Shown: positions 1-11,339, counted from the stretch's first letter. The stretch: 64,000 nucleotides of DNA from Basidiobolus meristosporus CBS 931.73 (GCA_002104905.1 MCFE01000114.1:62001-126000), one strand, 5' to 3'. Program-made: numbers and translations. Notes: generated from the sequence alone by a model not told the origin.

Positions 1-237
1 TCTACCTAAGCTTAGCATATCTAGCACTCTCAAGAGCACCAAGCCTAGCCTGCATAGCAAACTTACTCTGCTGCCTTTATAGCCCAACTCAGCTATACAT
101 AAGATCAATATTTGATCAGAACCAATCTGCTAATATTTCTGGCACTCTTGAAAATTCCAAGATTCTACACTTAGTTATCACTTAAGTTCAGTTAACTCAT
201 TCAAGAGTTTTATTACACTTTTATCTTGGATACAACA
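1..237 (+). repeat. gypsy A 5' LTR, 3' part only
   Basis: Matches 3840-4082 of the 3' LTR with scattered substitutions and ends in the same GATACAACA. The first two thirds lie outside the window. Confidence 0.9.
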
Positions 238-254
238 TTTTTTTGTTGAATTCC
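238..254 (+). promoter_or_regulatory. putative self-primer binding site of gypsy A
   Basis: No TGG-type tRNA primer site follows the 5' LTR. Instead 241-249 (TTTTGTTGA) is the exact reverse complement of 3809-3817 (TCAACAAAA) in the LTR. That LTR site lies about 41 bp after the start of a TATA box (3768-3775), so it should be close to the 5' end of the transcript. This is the arrangement known from self-primed Tf1-type elements. The match is only 9 bp, so this is inference. Confidence 0.45.
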
Positions 255-277
255 ATTACATTCAACCATATTACAAT

Positions 278-1447
278 ATGTCTTCAGCAGCAAGCAATCC
301 AAATCTTTCCATGTTGGAAGAAGCCTGCAGAAATCACAAAGAACTAACTGAACAGCTTGAAAACATCATGCATGAAAGAAACACTTTGATGCTTGAGCAC
401 TCAAAGCTTGCCAAGACAAGATCTGACAATCATTGTAGAGATGAACTTCTTGAAGTTATTTCTGGTTACCAAGATGAAATTGGAATTATTAAAGAAGCCC
501 TGGAGAATGTTGCCATTGTAATTGACAGCATTGAAAATCCACCAAGCCTTGCTCAGCATCAGCCACCAAGAAGTCATGCCTTTGGATTCTCCAGATCTAC
601 ATCTTGCTCCAGACCAACTGTGGTGGTTGTCCCAAGATCCTTGCCTCTTTATGCTGAAGGAGTCAATGCCAAAAAGAATCCTACTGAGTTACTTTACAAG
701 TTTAGTCATGTCTTAGCCAAGCACCAGCTAGACCCTGACACTAATTGGGCTAGACTTCTGCCTCTCTGTCTCACAATGCAAGATGCTGACTGGGTTGAGG
801 TGAACATTCCTTGCAATAGTGCATGGAAAGTTGCCCAGAACCTCTTTTGTGACCATTTTGAAGATCCCCTCAAGAAAGCTCATCCAAACTGCAACTTATG
901 GAAAACTACAATGCAAAAAGGTGTATCTGTGCAACACTTCTGTGATAGATTCAAGAGACAAATGAGACTAGCTGGAGTTAGTGGTGACAATCCATTGCTT
1001 ACTTCTCATTTTCTTTCAAACTTTTCACACCAGCTACAGAGCAATATTGCTATTGTCAAAGCATGCAACACTGCATGTACCTATGACAAAATCTCAGAGA
1101 TATGTACACTTGCAATCACCATGACTGCAGCTGTTAGCCAGGCATCAGGCAACTCCATTCAAGATGCAGCAACAACCAGAAAAGAGCGCAGTCATATGAT
1201 TAAGAAGAAGTCAGCTGCTAGCAAGCATTGTGAGTGTCATGGAAGATGCTATCTTTCTACCAGTGAGTGCAAAGGCATCACCAAGCAGTCAAACAAGTCC
1301 AGAAACACATCAGAGAAGCAGCAAAACACCAAAACTGATCATCCATATGCTGATGACAAATGCTTAAATGTGGAAAGATGGGACATAGATCACCTGCCTG
1401 TCCTGAGAAGAACTCTACACCATTGGCAAAAATTACTCAGATTCTAG
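278..1447 (+). CDS. gag: gag polyprotein of gypsy A
   Basis: An open frame of 389 codons directly after the 5' LTR leader. Residues about 10-85 are charged and likely to form a coiled coil. Residues about 130-280 resemble the retrotransposon gag capsid domain (TW-type helices, DRFKRQMR-like segment, LTSHFLSNF). Near residues 310-330 there is a Cys/His cluster, C-x-C-H-G-x9-C, like the atypical knuckle of some Ty3/gypsy gags, not a CCHC knuckle. The product would form the virus-like particle and bind the element RNA. The frame ends before the protease, which lies in another frame, so a shift or indel separates them. The ATG at 278 is the first after the LTR and fits the domain start. Confidence 0.75.
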   Translation: MSSAASNPNLSMLEEACRNHKELTEQLENIMHERNTLMLEHSKLAKTRSDNHCRDELLEVISGYQDEIGIIKEALENVAIVIDSIENPPSLAQHQPPRSHAFGFSRSTSCSRPTVVVVPRSLPLYAEGVNAKKNPTELLYKFSHVLAKHQLDPDTNWARLLPLCLTMQDADWVEVNIPCNSAWKVAQNLFCDHFEDPLKKAHPNCNLWKTTMQKGVSVQHFCDRFKRQMRLAGVSGDNPLLTSHFLSNFSHQLQSNIAIVKACNTACTYDKISEICTLAITMTAAVSQASGNSIQDAATTRKERSHMIKKKSAASKHCECHGRCYLSTSECKGITKQSNKSRNTSEKQQNTKTDHPYADDKCLNVERWDIDHLPVLRRTLHHWQKLLRF

Positions 1448-1595
1448 ATGATCATTCAACCAATGATATGACAGGGTATGAGGAAGCATAGGAAGAACTT
1501 ACAGTTCAAGATTTTCACAACCTCTTTGAAATTCCGGCTAAAATGCAACTACCCAAGAAAAGAAGCAACCAATTGCGCAGCTAAAAGCTATAGAG

Positions 1596-1838
1596 GTGCC
1601 ACTCAAACTCAATGGCCAATCATATGTAGCACTACTGGATACTGGATCATCCAGCTCTATTGTATCATCTCATGTAGTCAAAGAACTCAATTTGGCAATA
1701 GAAAAGCAACCAGGAAAAATCATACCTGCAGCTAAGGACCTCTCAGCCCCAAGAATTGGTATCACCAACCCAATCAGCATACACTGCTATTCAATAACTA
1801 TAATCCATCAGAAGGAAGTTATTAACATTCCAGCATAG
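1596..1838 (+). pseudogene. pol: aspartic protease domain of gypsy A pol
   Basis: The frame encodes LLDTGSSSSIVSS, the active-site DTGSS motif of retroviral-type aspartic proteases (codons near 1631-1660), preceded by a typical strand (PLKLNGQSYVA). It matures the polyprotein in intact elements. The frame stops at a TAG just where reverse transcriptase should begin. It is out of frame with gag, and its true start lies upstream in the polyprotein. Only the N-terminal half of pol survives here. Confidence 0.75.
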
Positions 1839-2071
1839 TCTTTGCCTTGAAGAAGTTTCATCAGTACTTATGGGGTAACCCTTTTACCTTGTACACCAAC
1901 CACCAAGCCCTTGTCTATATCCACACTCAAAAGACTCTGACTCCAATGCTTACAAACTGGCTTAATACTCTACTTGATTAGGAATATTCAGTTATTCATT
2001 GCCCAGGAATCCTCAACATCCTGCCTGACCACCTTTCAAGTCTTTTCCCAACTTCACCTTGGGAGGGACAT
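1839..2071 (+). pseudogene. pol: RNase H remnant of gypsy A (reverse transcriptase deleted)
   Basis: Translation gives FALKKFHQYLWGNPFTLYTN followed by HQALVYIH and HCPGILNILPDHLSSL, the end of a Ty3/gypsy RNase H (TNHQAL block, then the NILPDHLS block before integrase). One in-frame stop is present. The whole reverse transcriptase and the front of RNase H, normally more than 250 codons, are absent between the protease and this point, so a single internal deletion near 1838 is the simplest explanation. Confidence 0.75.
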
Positions 2072-2898
2072 GTGATTACTGACATAATCAGTAAGCTCAC
2101 TACAACTTCTGAAATAATTCCTCAACTGGATTCAGTAACCTGGAAAATCCCACATACCAATGAAAGGAAAATGTTGATACAGAGGAGTGATATACTTGGA
2201 CGCTTTGGAGCTGACACACTTATGAAGAAGCTACACTCTAATGGATATCACTGGCAAAATATCAAAGCTGACTGCCTAGAATTTGTCAAGTCTTGCAGAG
2301 AATGTCAACTTTACAATATCAGCTGCCATGGATTTCACCCATTGAGTCCCATCCATGCAAGCCTTCCTATGGATCATATTGCAACTGATCTAGCTGGATC
2401 TTTCACCACTAGTGATGATGGAAATCACTACCTCTTTGTAACGGTGGATATCTGCACATGTTTTGTCTTCCTCAAAGCTATCCCAGACAAGTATGCTGCC
2501 ACTGTTGCACAAGCACTATTCAGCTCTTCTGCCTCTTTGAGTTCCCTAAGGTCATTCAATTGGATAATAGAACAGAATTTGTAAGACATATGATCAAAGC
2601 CTTCTGCCTGAATAGCGCCATTAATCACCGTCTGATTGCTCCATATCATCCAAAAGCTGTTGGACTTGCTGAAAGACATGTTCAGACCTCAGTGAACATC
2701 ATCAGGAGATCTATCAAAGGCATCAAGAAGAATTGGGACAAGAACATTCCCACTGTACAGTATGCTATCAACACCAAAATTGCCGCTCTACATGGATCAA
2801 CACCATCTTCTTTGAGGTTTGGAAGAAGATGCCACCACTTTGGGGACTACCAGAATACAGAGCTAGCAAGTTTGAATACAGACAAGCTAAAGAACTGA
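2072..2898 (+). pseudogene. pol: integrase of gypsy A, frameshifted
   Basis: The first frame holds an HHCC zinc-binding module (HSNGYHW then CRECQ) and the first catalytic Asp in MDHIATDLAGSF. Near 2550 the reading frame shifts. The second frame holds IQLDNRTEF (second Asp; family consensus D-N-G-T-E-F, so Gly is replaced by Arg) and GLAERHVQTSVNIIRRSI with the catalytic Glu. Together these give the DDE core that inserts the cDNA. The frame ends at 2898, and further damage precedes the chromodomain. Confidence 0.8.
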
Positions 2899-3024
2899 CT
2901 TGAATACCTTACAAATGTTGTCTACCCTGCTATCAGTGCCAGAAGTAAGGCCACACAGCAAAAGATGACTTCAACATAGGCCTCAAGACACAGGAAGAGC
3001 AGCTTTCTAGATGGGTCATATGTT

Positions 3025-3405
3025 ATGACACTAGATCAAATCCAACAATCTAAACTTGATGCCAAATATGAAGGCCCATTTAAAGTTGTTAGACATACCA
3101 CTGGAGGATCTTATGTACCTCAGGACAATACTGGAGCACTGCTACCCAAAAACTTTCCACCTACTTCACTCAAACTTATATCTCAGGACCCAGTTACTTC
3201 TGTATTCTATGAAGCTGAAGCTACTGTTGTCCATGATGGAGAAGAACCAAATTGCCTTTATTTAGTCAAGTGGAAAGGTTGTGATGTCAAACACAACACC
3301 TGGGAACCTTACACCAACTTTGATGATAGTGCCATCATTGACCAGTACTGGAGCCACAGGGGAACCCAGAAGGTATCAGAAAACTCCTCTCCTTGGCGGA
3401 AGTGA
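3025..3405 (+). pseudogene. pol: integrase C-terminus with chromodomain (gypsy A)
   Basis: The frame starts with a GPY/F-like segment (AKYEGPFKVVRHTTGGSYV) and continues to a chromodomain, with YEAEATVVHDG, then CLYLVKWKGC, then NTWEPYTNF and a closing helix. In chromoviruses this domain directs integration to chromatin with particular histone marks. The core aromatic and W-E-P positions are intact. The frame runs to the edge of the 3' LTR, as usual for this family. It is separated from the rest of integrase by stops near 2900-3020, so it is not translated as part of an intact pol. Confidence 0.85.
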
Positions 3406-4082
3406 TGTTGTGCAGCAACATTTAAAACTTGGCCAATTTCACTCCATTAGAAAATCTACTACCCTATCTGATTTTCCCTAACTCAAACATAACTAATCCC
3501 TGTTATGGTTTATTTCATCACTTCTCAGAATCTATTTTTAACTGTCACACCTGATCAATTCTCATGTGGTCATTACATCCTCAACTGATTTGCTAAGCCT
3601 TTCCAAGTGATTAGTCATCTGAGATTTATCCAACCACTTAGCAGTTGCTAAGACATTAGCTGATTAATGATGCAATTTTTCATTTATCTTATGCACCTAT
3701 CAACACCCCAACAGATTTCAATTAGTCCAGTCTCTTGGCACATACTAATGCTACTCAGTAAGAAAACTATAAATAAAGTTTACTGAGCCTTTTGGTCTAG
3801 TGTGCATCTCAACAAAATTAAGAATTCCACAAATCCATTCTAGTTTCTACCCAAGCTTAGCATATCTAGCACTCTCAAGAACACCAAGCCTAGCCTACAT
3901 AGCAAACCTACTCTGTTGCCTTTATAGCCCAAGTCAGCTATATATAAGACCAATATTTGACCAGAGCCTCTCTGCTAATATTTCTGGCACTCTTGACAAT
4001 TCTAAGATTCTGCACTTAGTTGTCACTTAGGCTCTGTTAACCCATTCAAGAGTTTTATTACACTTTGCTCTTGGATACAACA
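3406..4082 (+). repeat. gypsy A 3' LTR
   Basis: About 677 bp, starting TGTTGTGCAGCAACAT and ending GATACAACA. It carries a TATA box at 3768-3775. The same LTR recurs alone at 20250-20947. The flank after it (TATGACAGCC) is Plavaka transposase sequence. Confidence 0.85.
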
Positions 4083-4273
4083 TATGACAGCCATTTACTG
4101 TTATCCTGCTGGAAAGCATATAAAGTTCATCCAACAATGGATACAGGTAGCTATCCAGGCTGGATGGTGATTTAGGGCCAGAAACCAGTGAGACTACCAT
4201 AAGATTTCTGCTCTGATATTGTCAGATAAGTGGCAGATTCAGGTTGATGAGAATTAGTAGCCAGCAGGGCTTT
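4083..4273 (-). pseudogene. Plavaka transposase fragment flanking gypsy A and P0
   Basis: The reverse strand matches the Tnp2 core also seen at 13318-13505 and 19850-20040 (segment around the SGPKSLSNLDSYL-like block). It is bounded on the left by the gypsy A LTR and on the right by the degenerate left terminus of P0. It is the oldest visible layer: both gypsy A and P0 inserted into it. Its left part lies outside the window. Confidence 0.7.
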
Positions 4274-4690
4274 CTGATGTAAAATAATTTGGTCCCATGG
4301 GTGGATCCAATTCAGATCAGCCATCAGGATCCTGTTTGGGGACTGTATTAATACCAGCAGCATGGAATTTGTAAGCCTCTTATCAATCTTCTGACAGGAT
4401 TACTACAGTGTTTAGCTAGTTTTACTGCCAAATAAAGTCAAAAATGATGAGGTTTGATCAGAGCTGTAGCAATAATTGCATGGCATTGTTGTGGTCTTGA
4501 GGCCCTCCACTACTATTTTAAATGGATTTAACAAGCCAGTACATCCAATTGCCATACATGGCAAAAAACTTGATGATATTTTGATGGCCTCATAGCAAGT
4601 CTCTGATGTCATTATCACAGCAGCATTGCAGCCTACAGCTAGTGCTGTACAGTGCTAATGTACCAATTTACCAAATTGTATTTCCTTTTG
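4274..4690. repeat. P0 left terminus and transposase 3' flank
   Basis: Corresponds to 11340-11690 of copy B: the terminal repeat core AAAATAATTTGGTCCC, then about 350 bp without coding capacity up to the transposase stop. The same block occurs near 37010, 40010 and 42466, and inverted near 19187 and 63387. Confidence 0.7.
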
Positions 4691-6419
4691 CTACCTCCCC
4701 TTGTGGAGGTCATATGTTCCTCAGCAGAATCACCCCTCTTTATTTGCTTACCCACTACTACCTTGGGTATTCCACATACAGTTTGAATCAAAAACCACCA
4801 TGGCCTCCTGCTTACTAACCACTACAAATGTGCACACCTGCCACAATTGACATACTTCTATCACCTCAACTTTACGGCTTTTTAGTGTGATACTTGCAAA
4901 GTTGCCATATACCTTGTATTGCTGGTAACATATATATCTTGCAAATATATACTTGGTTGCCACCACTTCTGCAATGAATACCACCAGAATATCTGCAAAG
5001 AACCTTTTGGAATGTATCCAATATTTTCTTTCTCCCTGCTGGATTCTAGTCCCCCTTATGGGTGCACTCTGGCACTTGTTTGCTTCTTTAGCTTCCTAGG
5101 TGCACCAAGTGACTCCAAAGACCTGTGTGTGTCTTGTGCACTACCCTGAAAAGCTCCTTGATGGAAGGTCTGAGATGTAACTGTTGAAGGCAGGTGCAGT
5201 GATCAACTGCTAATCAATAAGGGAGAAGTATTACCAATAGTAGGGATGACTTATTGATGAGGGATTGCTTTCCCTTAAATACTTTTCCTGATTGCCAAGT
5301 GATTACTAATGACAAGGTTCTAGAAGATTCTAGGCATCAGTGGAATTCTTGATGACATCACTATAAGCTAAAAATATGCAAAGAATGTCCTGGAAGGCTC
5401 TAAAAGGCACGGCACATCCAACCAATCAGGAATCAGTAGTCTGAAACCTGTGCAACATAGTAATACCATATATGGTATTAAAATGACAGGGATGGTAACA
5501 CAGACCTAGGTCATGTGTAACTGATACTGATGCAGGTACTTGCCTTATGTAGATACATATACTGATCACAAACTTAAATAACATCTGGGATAACTAATGC
5601 CAATAACTAATCAGGGTAAACATCATTTGGGGATAATACTGATAATATGGGCAAAATAAGAATGGGAAAATATTGATAAGATAAAATATGGATAAGTATA
5701 TCATAATGGCTATATGAATAAACTTGTCTGTGGGAGGTATGTTTACCCTACAACAGCATCTTAACAAAAGTATGTGCTGGGCTCAGTGTCCTTTGAGATG
5801 ACAATGTACTAAAGCTTCCAAAGTCAAAACAAATGTAAACTCCACCAGCAGGGACTTCATAAGAATGCAGCTGTGGTCAATAGTTACATACACAGAAAAG
5901 TATAATAATAATGGCTATATGAATAAACTTGTCTGTGGGAGGTAGGTTACCCTACCACACCGGCATACTTTGGTTGAGTGTTCCTAATGAATATTAGTTG
6001 CTTATTGCACCAAACCCAACTTTGCTTCACTCAACTGATTAACAATACATCAGAGCTGCTTAGATTCTTAATTCCATAGGCATAGGTATCTTCATGGCAC
6101 ATCAGTCCTCAGTATTTTCCAACTCTTCCTGGCTGTCCTCCATGTACCAGCTCATCACATCCATCATGGACTTGAAGGTAATATTCTTGATGAGATTAGG
6201 ATATGGTGGTACCTGCAACTTGCCTTGTCTTCCTATCTCCCCGCACATGTACTCCACAGTACACTCCCAAAAGGTGAAGCAAGGCCCAATATTCTCCACA
6301 AACCATGCAAGATGGAATGGAGAATGGATACAGTAGTGGCGGAGATCTGCACATTCAGCTTTATGTTTGCAGTATAGGCACTCAAATGCCATCATAAACT
6401 CCATGTACAACAGCTGAAG
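4690..6419 (-). pseudogene. P0 transposase, C-terminal pieces
   Basis: Two pieces, 4690-5079 and 5964-6419, interrupted by LTR material. The reverse-strand frame at 4748-4984 reads YQQYKVYGNFASITLKSRKV and EVIEVCQLWQVCTFV, the C-terminal block conserved in all copies here. The second piece (reverse frame at 6102-6410) carries KLQVPPYPNLIKNITFKSMM and the EDSQEELENTED block. Both are short relative to the roughly 900-residue transposase and are broken by stops. Copy A interrupts the gene at 6420. Confidence 0.75.
5080..5963 (-). repeat. rearranged LTR family R3 material in P0
   Basis: Two overlapping partial copies of the LTR also found at 24590-25671 and 41753-42342, in reverse orientation. 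The first ends TACCCTACAACA at 5764 and the second TACCCTACCACA near 5963. Both contain TGAATAAACTTGTCTGTGGG. The order of the segments differs from the longer copy, so this is a tandem or recombined remnant. The ends are approximate. Confidence 0.65.
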
Positions 6420-6780
6420 CCCTATGAGAAATCATTGTACTAGTCCCATCCAAAGGCCATCACAAAGGTAAAGACCAGTGACTAAGAGGTACTGATCCTG
6501 TCAGGACACCATCCAGAGACCATTGAAAAATAATTGCACCCCAGATTTCACAAAAACTTTGTCAAAATTTTTCACCACAACAATGTATAAGTGGCTTTTG
6601 AATGGGTCTCTGTCTATTCACTCACTTTCTGATCCTGGACACTCTTTCACCTCCTATGTTTGTGTGCATTGATTGGTTATTGCCTCTTTTTCACACTCCT
6701 TACTTGCTGACTCAACCATTTCTCTTACTTTTCATGCGTATGAATTGATTAATTTCTGTTGAAACTTCAGTTGTACCTCA
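6420..6780. repeat. copy A terminus on the accessory-gene side
   Basis: Terminal repeat CCCTATGAGAAATCATTG, then about 350 bp without a gene, matching the inverse of 16784-17111 in copy B. It lies downstream of the accessory gene stop and presumably holds transposase-binding sites. Confidence 0.75.
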
Positions 6781-6789
6781 ATTGCTAAC

Positions 6790-8518
6790 TGTATTAACTT
6801 ATATAAGTCCCTATACCCTACACTAACATTAAGCCCAACCCCACACTCAACAAATAACTCCATTAAAATCTACCACTCAATAAGTATTGCTGCTGTAATG
6901 CTCTGGTTCCATGACTTTGGCAGGAGCCCCACAGCTGTATCCCACTGTTAATTCTCTGGTTCCCACATGTCCTGGTCTTCAGCCAGCACTGCAAGGTCTA
7001 GCACCTCATCTGCCAGTCTTTGCAATAAATTCTTGCAATATTCAAGTGCATTTTCTTGAGCACTGCTCTTGCAGAAGTGCTGCAACCTCTTGGTGTGTCA
7101 ACTAATGTTCTAGAATTTCACTGAAGGCATTGTGATGGTTTTTTTGGTTCTTGACATTGTAGGCTTGTCTGTCAGTGGGATCTCTGCTCTTTCAGCATTA
7201 GAGGATGTAGAGGCTGTGGTGGACAAGTTGCCTTTTTCTGCAAATTCACCTATCTAGCCAGAGTGTAGCTCAACTGACTGCGCTTCCAGCTCTTGCAAAA
7301 ACAGCTGTTTTCTAGTAGGTAATTCTTTGTGGATATGAGAGTACTCAGTCTATTCTGGGCTTGCAATTTTAATTGGCAAGAACTGCAGTTTTTTTTGCAT
7401 GCCCACCTGTCTCAGGCTTGGGTAGGCATTTTCCCCTTTACCTTTTCCTTTATCACTGTCAGGTCTTTCACTGCTACATTGTCTGAGGGCTTCTTGTGAT
7501 AACTACATTTTCTCCGTGATAAATTTAGCTTTGATGCATCTGTGTTGGCCTGCTTGTCCCTTGCTAGCACTCTCCTGGCAATCTGATGCTTCTTTTCTGC
7601 TTGTTGCACCCTCTCTACCATAGTTGTGACATGCTCCAGTAAAAGCTGCTGGTTTTTATCACTGCCAGATCCTTCACTACTACTTTGACTGAGCGCTTCT
7701 TGAGTAGTACTACACTTTTTCTTGATAAATACTGTGTTGGTGCATCTGTGCCTTCCTGCTTGTCCCTAATTGGTACTCTTCCATCTACCTGACATCTCTT
7801 AGATGCTTTTCTTGCCTACTCTTCATTAAATCAATGTTTTTTGACTTTGAGGGTTTGGTATAAACACCATATTGTTGTCCTCACATGCTGTGATAGGTTT
7901 TTTTGTAGGCTTTATTGTTGGGCACTGTTGTTGTGCTACAAAGACTGAATGGTGCTCCTCTGCTGTTACATTGGGAAATGGCTCAATTCTTGGCTGTGAC
8001 ATTGAGCTACTTGAGTTCCTTCTTTGCAGCAAAGATACTGCTTTCTCTACCTGTGATCTTGATAGCTCTAAACATATTATCCGCTCATCCTGTGTCTGGA
8101 CCATTTCCTTATTTCTCTGAGCCATTGGATCTATCCTGTCAGCCACTGCACCTAATATCTTCATTAATACTTTGGTATGAGCTGACAGCATACTTGCTAA
8201 TATGGGTTGTGGTCATGTTATGACAGCTACTTGCTGGTCTTCAACTGATGGTACTGCATTTGCTACATTCTCATCTGCCTGAGTATAATGGTCACTTTGT
8301 GGCTCTGCAGAGGTTCTCAATTGCCTATTTGACTGAGAGCCTGAGGAGTCAGCATTTTTACCTTCAGTGGGCACACTGTTAATATGGCCTTTTTGGGAAG
8401 TAGCCCGGCTTGTTGCACTGAATGTCAAAGCAAGCTGTTGTCCCACTATTCTTCTGCTGCCATCAGCAGTGGGGTTTGGTTGGGAACCAGATGAGCTTGC
8501 TTTATTTCTTGGCAGCAT
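6790..8518 (-). pseudogene. Plavaka accessory protein, copy A (function unknown)
   Basis: Homologous to the accessory gene of copy B, 14729-16783. Reverse-strand frames at 8213-8518, 7826-8191 and 7412-7621 give, in order: a polar Ser/Thr/Gln-rich N-terminus beginning MLPRNKASSSGSQPNPTADG; a heptad-like helix (ending EKAVSLLQRRNSSSSMSQPR); and a basic repeat (ARDKQANTDASKLNLSRRKC). The C-terminal block is only traceable by similarity at 6790-7140. Several frameshifts break it. The ATG at 8518 lies 222 bp from the divergent transposase ATG, exactly as in copy B, which supports this start. I do not recognise the family; a DNA-binding TnpA-like helper is a guess from position and basic content. 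Confidence 0.6.
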
Positions 8519-8740
8519 AAATATGGAAGTGAGTCAAACCAAAGTGGAAATAGTGTTACATATAGGTGTGTTTGTGGTGCCACAACTTTATTTATAATGC
8601 TGACTATGGTGGGGCATCATTGTATCTTTCATTTGTGTGGGTGCAATGTCTCAAATACAAGACTGTGCTAAACTCACATCAGTATTGACCAAAAAGTGAT
8701 ATTATAGTGTCATGTTGCTGAAGGTCAAACTGTTTGCCCT
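8519..8740. promoter_or_regulatory. divergent promoter region, copy A
   Basis: 222 bp between the two start codons, with a TATA-like box for the accessory gene (inverse TATAAATAAAG, near 8587-8597) and an AT-rich box toward the transposase (GATATTATAG near 8700). It is conserved in copies B, P0 and A. Confidence 0.5.
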
Positions 8741-10585
8741 ATGGACAAGGCTACTTTGATTCAATGCTGTAAGAGAAGAGAAAAAAGACCATGTGGCTAT
8801 TGTAGCAAGTTTCTCAACCATAAAGCATGCAGACAGCATAGGAAGTACTACAAGGATCATGGCCAGTGTTTTGCTACACAAGTCATATTTGACCATTTAT
8901 TGGTCACTACCATACCAACATTATCTTGCCAGCCAGTTGATACTTCTATACTGGCACCTGGCCATCCTTGACACCTTGCACAAGCTGAGTCAGGTGAGCC
9001 TCTGACACCTTTAGGCTCACCTCAGCCTTCTAAATATGGCACACATGGTGATAGCTCTGACAAAGAAGGCTCACTGATGGATTATGAGCCTATCTTTCCT
9101 AAAAACAGTACCACATAGGAGCCCAGTCAAATCCCAATATGCAATGAGATGGTACCTGTTGAAACAAATACCAAGGATACTATATACAACCAAGTGAGCC
9201 CAGTAATCCATCCACTGGTGAATGATGTAATGTTGTGGCCAGAGAAGTGGTGTGTTTTCACTAATATCAGCAATGGGGGCTTTGAGGATTTACTGCTACT
9301 TCTTGCTAGAATCATTCAGGGATGCATCTTGCCATCTATATGGTACAAGTAGACAACTGTTGTGTGGCTGACAACATATGAGCCAGAGACTGTCCTGATT
9401 CCAGCATGTGTTAACAGTTGCATGGCATTCACATCCAAAAATGCTACCATTGCAATGTGTCCAAATTGTCAGGAATCCACCACCATTGAGGGAAAGCATT
9501 GTTGACACTCTGGATATATTCCAGTAATACCCCCTCTAAAGAAGCTAATGCAGTACAACAAATATTGCAAATCTATACACTACCACACTCAGTATCAAAC
9601 AAACACAACCATATCCAGTATATTTGATGGCAAATATTACAGATAGCTAAGAAGCAAGGGCTACTTTGAAGGTATGTATGACCATGCCTTTGCCTTAGCA
9701 CTTGATGGACCCTCATCAAACAAGTACTCTACCAGCAAATCCAGCTGGCCACTGATTATGATCAATGTGAATCTGCTGCCCATCTTATGATATCAGAGCA
9801 ATAATCTGATGGTAGTTCCATTGGTATCTGGATCTAAATCACCATCCAACCTGGATAGCTACCTGTATCCATTGCTGGATGCATCTTATATGTCTTAAAG
9901 TGGGATAGCGGTTAATGGCTGTCATGTAAAAGTGCATATAATTATCTACATTGGAGATACCCCAGCCATCAGCAAAATAGCAGGTTTATCCAGGGACAAT
10001 GGACAATATTGCTGTCAAATGTGTGAGATCCAGGAGATATACTCCATAACTCACATACTTTATTAATACCCAAACATAAGCACAAAGAACATCATCTTCC
10101 CACACAGAGAACATGCAGAAGTCAGCATGCAATTGCAGCAAAGTTGGTAAGCTATAGGTCATTAGCCAGAATATGGAACCAGTTGGAAAACAGAGACACT
10201 TAAGATAGAGGGTATCTGTCAGTGCAAAAGCTTTCCACAGTGAGCAATGCATTGCTTTTTGACAATATCCCTATACTAATGACCAAGTTGTAAATGGGGC
10301 ATTTCAAGCTAAATGAGCCCTTTGAGATACCAGAGAAATTTGAAATAATTGGTAAGATATTACAGAATATCTGCTACCCTAAGTACTTCTCACAGACTCA
10401 AATCAATATTCATATGCATATGCAACAATACAAATGCAAAGACTGGATGAACTGGATATGTATTCATTCAAGTAGTGTCCTGAAGCCCTTCCTACCAAGA
10501 GTACATTGGAAGTATTGGGAGTTGTATGTAGACATTGTAGGAATACTTATCCAGAAGCAAATTACCTATGCCAACTTTATTCTTT
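8741..10585 (+). pseudogene. Plavaka (Tnp2-like) transposase, copy A, N-terminal two thirds
   Basis: The ATG at 8741 opens a frame with a Cys/His module, CGYCSKFLNHKACRQH (C-x2-C-x8-C-x2-H), followed by KYYKDHGQCF, the N-terminal zinc finger seen in all copies. Frames further on encode the ATCPNCQ-like second Cys cluster and the DDE-fold core (SGSKSPSNLDSYL-like block, then GDTPAISKIAG). In-frame stops and shifts occur from about 8970. The gene is cut at 10585 by a copia element, and its last part resumes at 18596-18818 (VNWYSGIIQN stop). It would have cut and joined the element ends. Confidence 0.75.
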
Positions 10586-11339
10586 TATAACTCATATTTT
10601 TAAGGTATAGAGTTGTGGCAACTGATTCTGCCCAACAATCATAGGACAATTTTTGATCATGGATCATAGATCTTGCCATATCAATTATTGATCTGTTTGC
10701 ATGTTTTGCTAGTTCATCTTGCTGTGGGGAGTATAGTACAGTAGTTTCTTGCGTTATCCCATGAATCTTACAGAAGTGGATGAAGAGTTTTGGGATATCT
10801 TTTCAACCATTGCCAGAGCATATTTTCTTGATTTTTTCACCAGTTTCTCTCTGCATTATGGCTTTGAACTCCCTGAACTTAGACAGAGCTTCTTCCTTTC
10901 TCTCCATGAGGTAGACCCACATGTATCTTGTATGATCATTAATAGAAGTGATTAATTACTTCATCCCACCTCAGGATAAATTTTGCATTAGTCCACACAG
11001 ATCTTGGTTAATTAAATCTAATTATTTCTTAGTTTTGATCAACCCAGAGCATTTGAACAGTTGTCTGACTTGTTTCCCATATATGCATGCTTCACAGTGT
11101 TCCAAATTAGCTGGGGGATCAATTTTTATTCCGGAAAGTAGCTGATCTTTAATCATTTTGCACAAATAATCAAAATTGATGTGTCCAGATCTCCTGTGCC
11201 AAAGCATTAGTGTTTCTTCATTGAAGTTACTTATATTGCCTTCCAAATATGATTGAATATAAGTCAATTTGTATAGATTCTGATCTCTGATACCCAAAGC
11301 AATATGGGCACCATTTTGATCAGTGATCTGGCATACAGA
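10586..11339 (-). pseudogene. pol: C1a integrase region
   Basis: The reverse frame at 11022-11387 reads AHIALGIRDQNLYKL, then MLWHRRSGHINFDYL and CEACIYGKQVRQLFK, the HHCC zinc-binding start of copia integrase. The remainder toward 10586 covers the DDE core in broken frames and stops near the EsVATAVYLKN-equivalent position. It is one half of a gene split by copy B, and the protease and gag are at 17112-18232. Confidence 0.85.

Larger units (their letters stand above)
1..4082 (+). mobile_element. Ty3/gypsy chromovirus, deletion derivative (gypsy A)
   Basis: LTR retrotransposon whose 5' LTR is cut by the window edge. The order is LTR, gag, aspartic protease, RNase H remnant, integrase, chromodomain, LTR. 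That order and the C-terminal chromodomain place it among the chromoviruses. No reverse transcriptase is present: the sequence passes from the end of the protease straight to the last part of RNase H near 1838. Integrase has at least one frameshift. It cannot move on its own. It lies inside Plavaka transposase sequence, which resumes at 4083. Confidence 0.9.
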
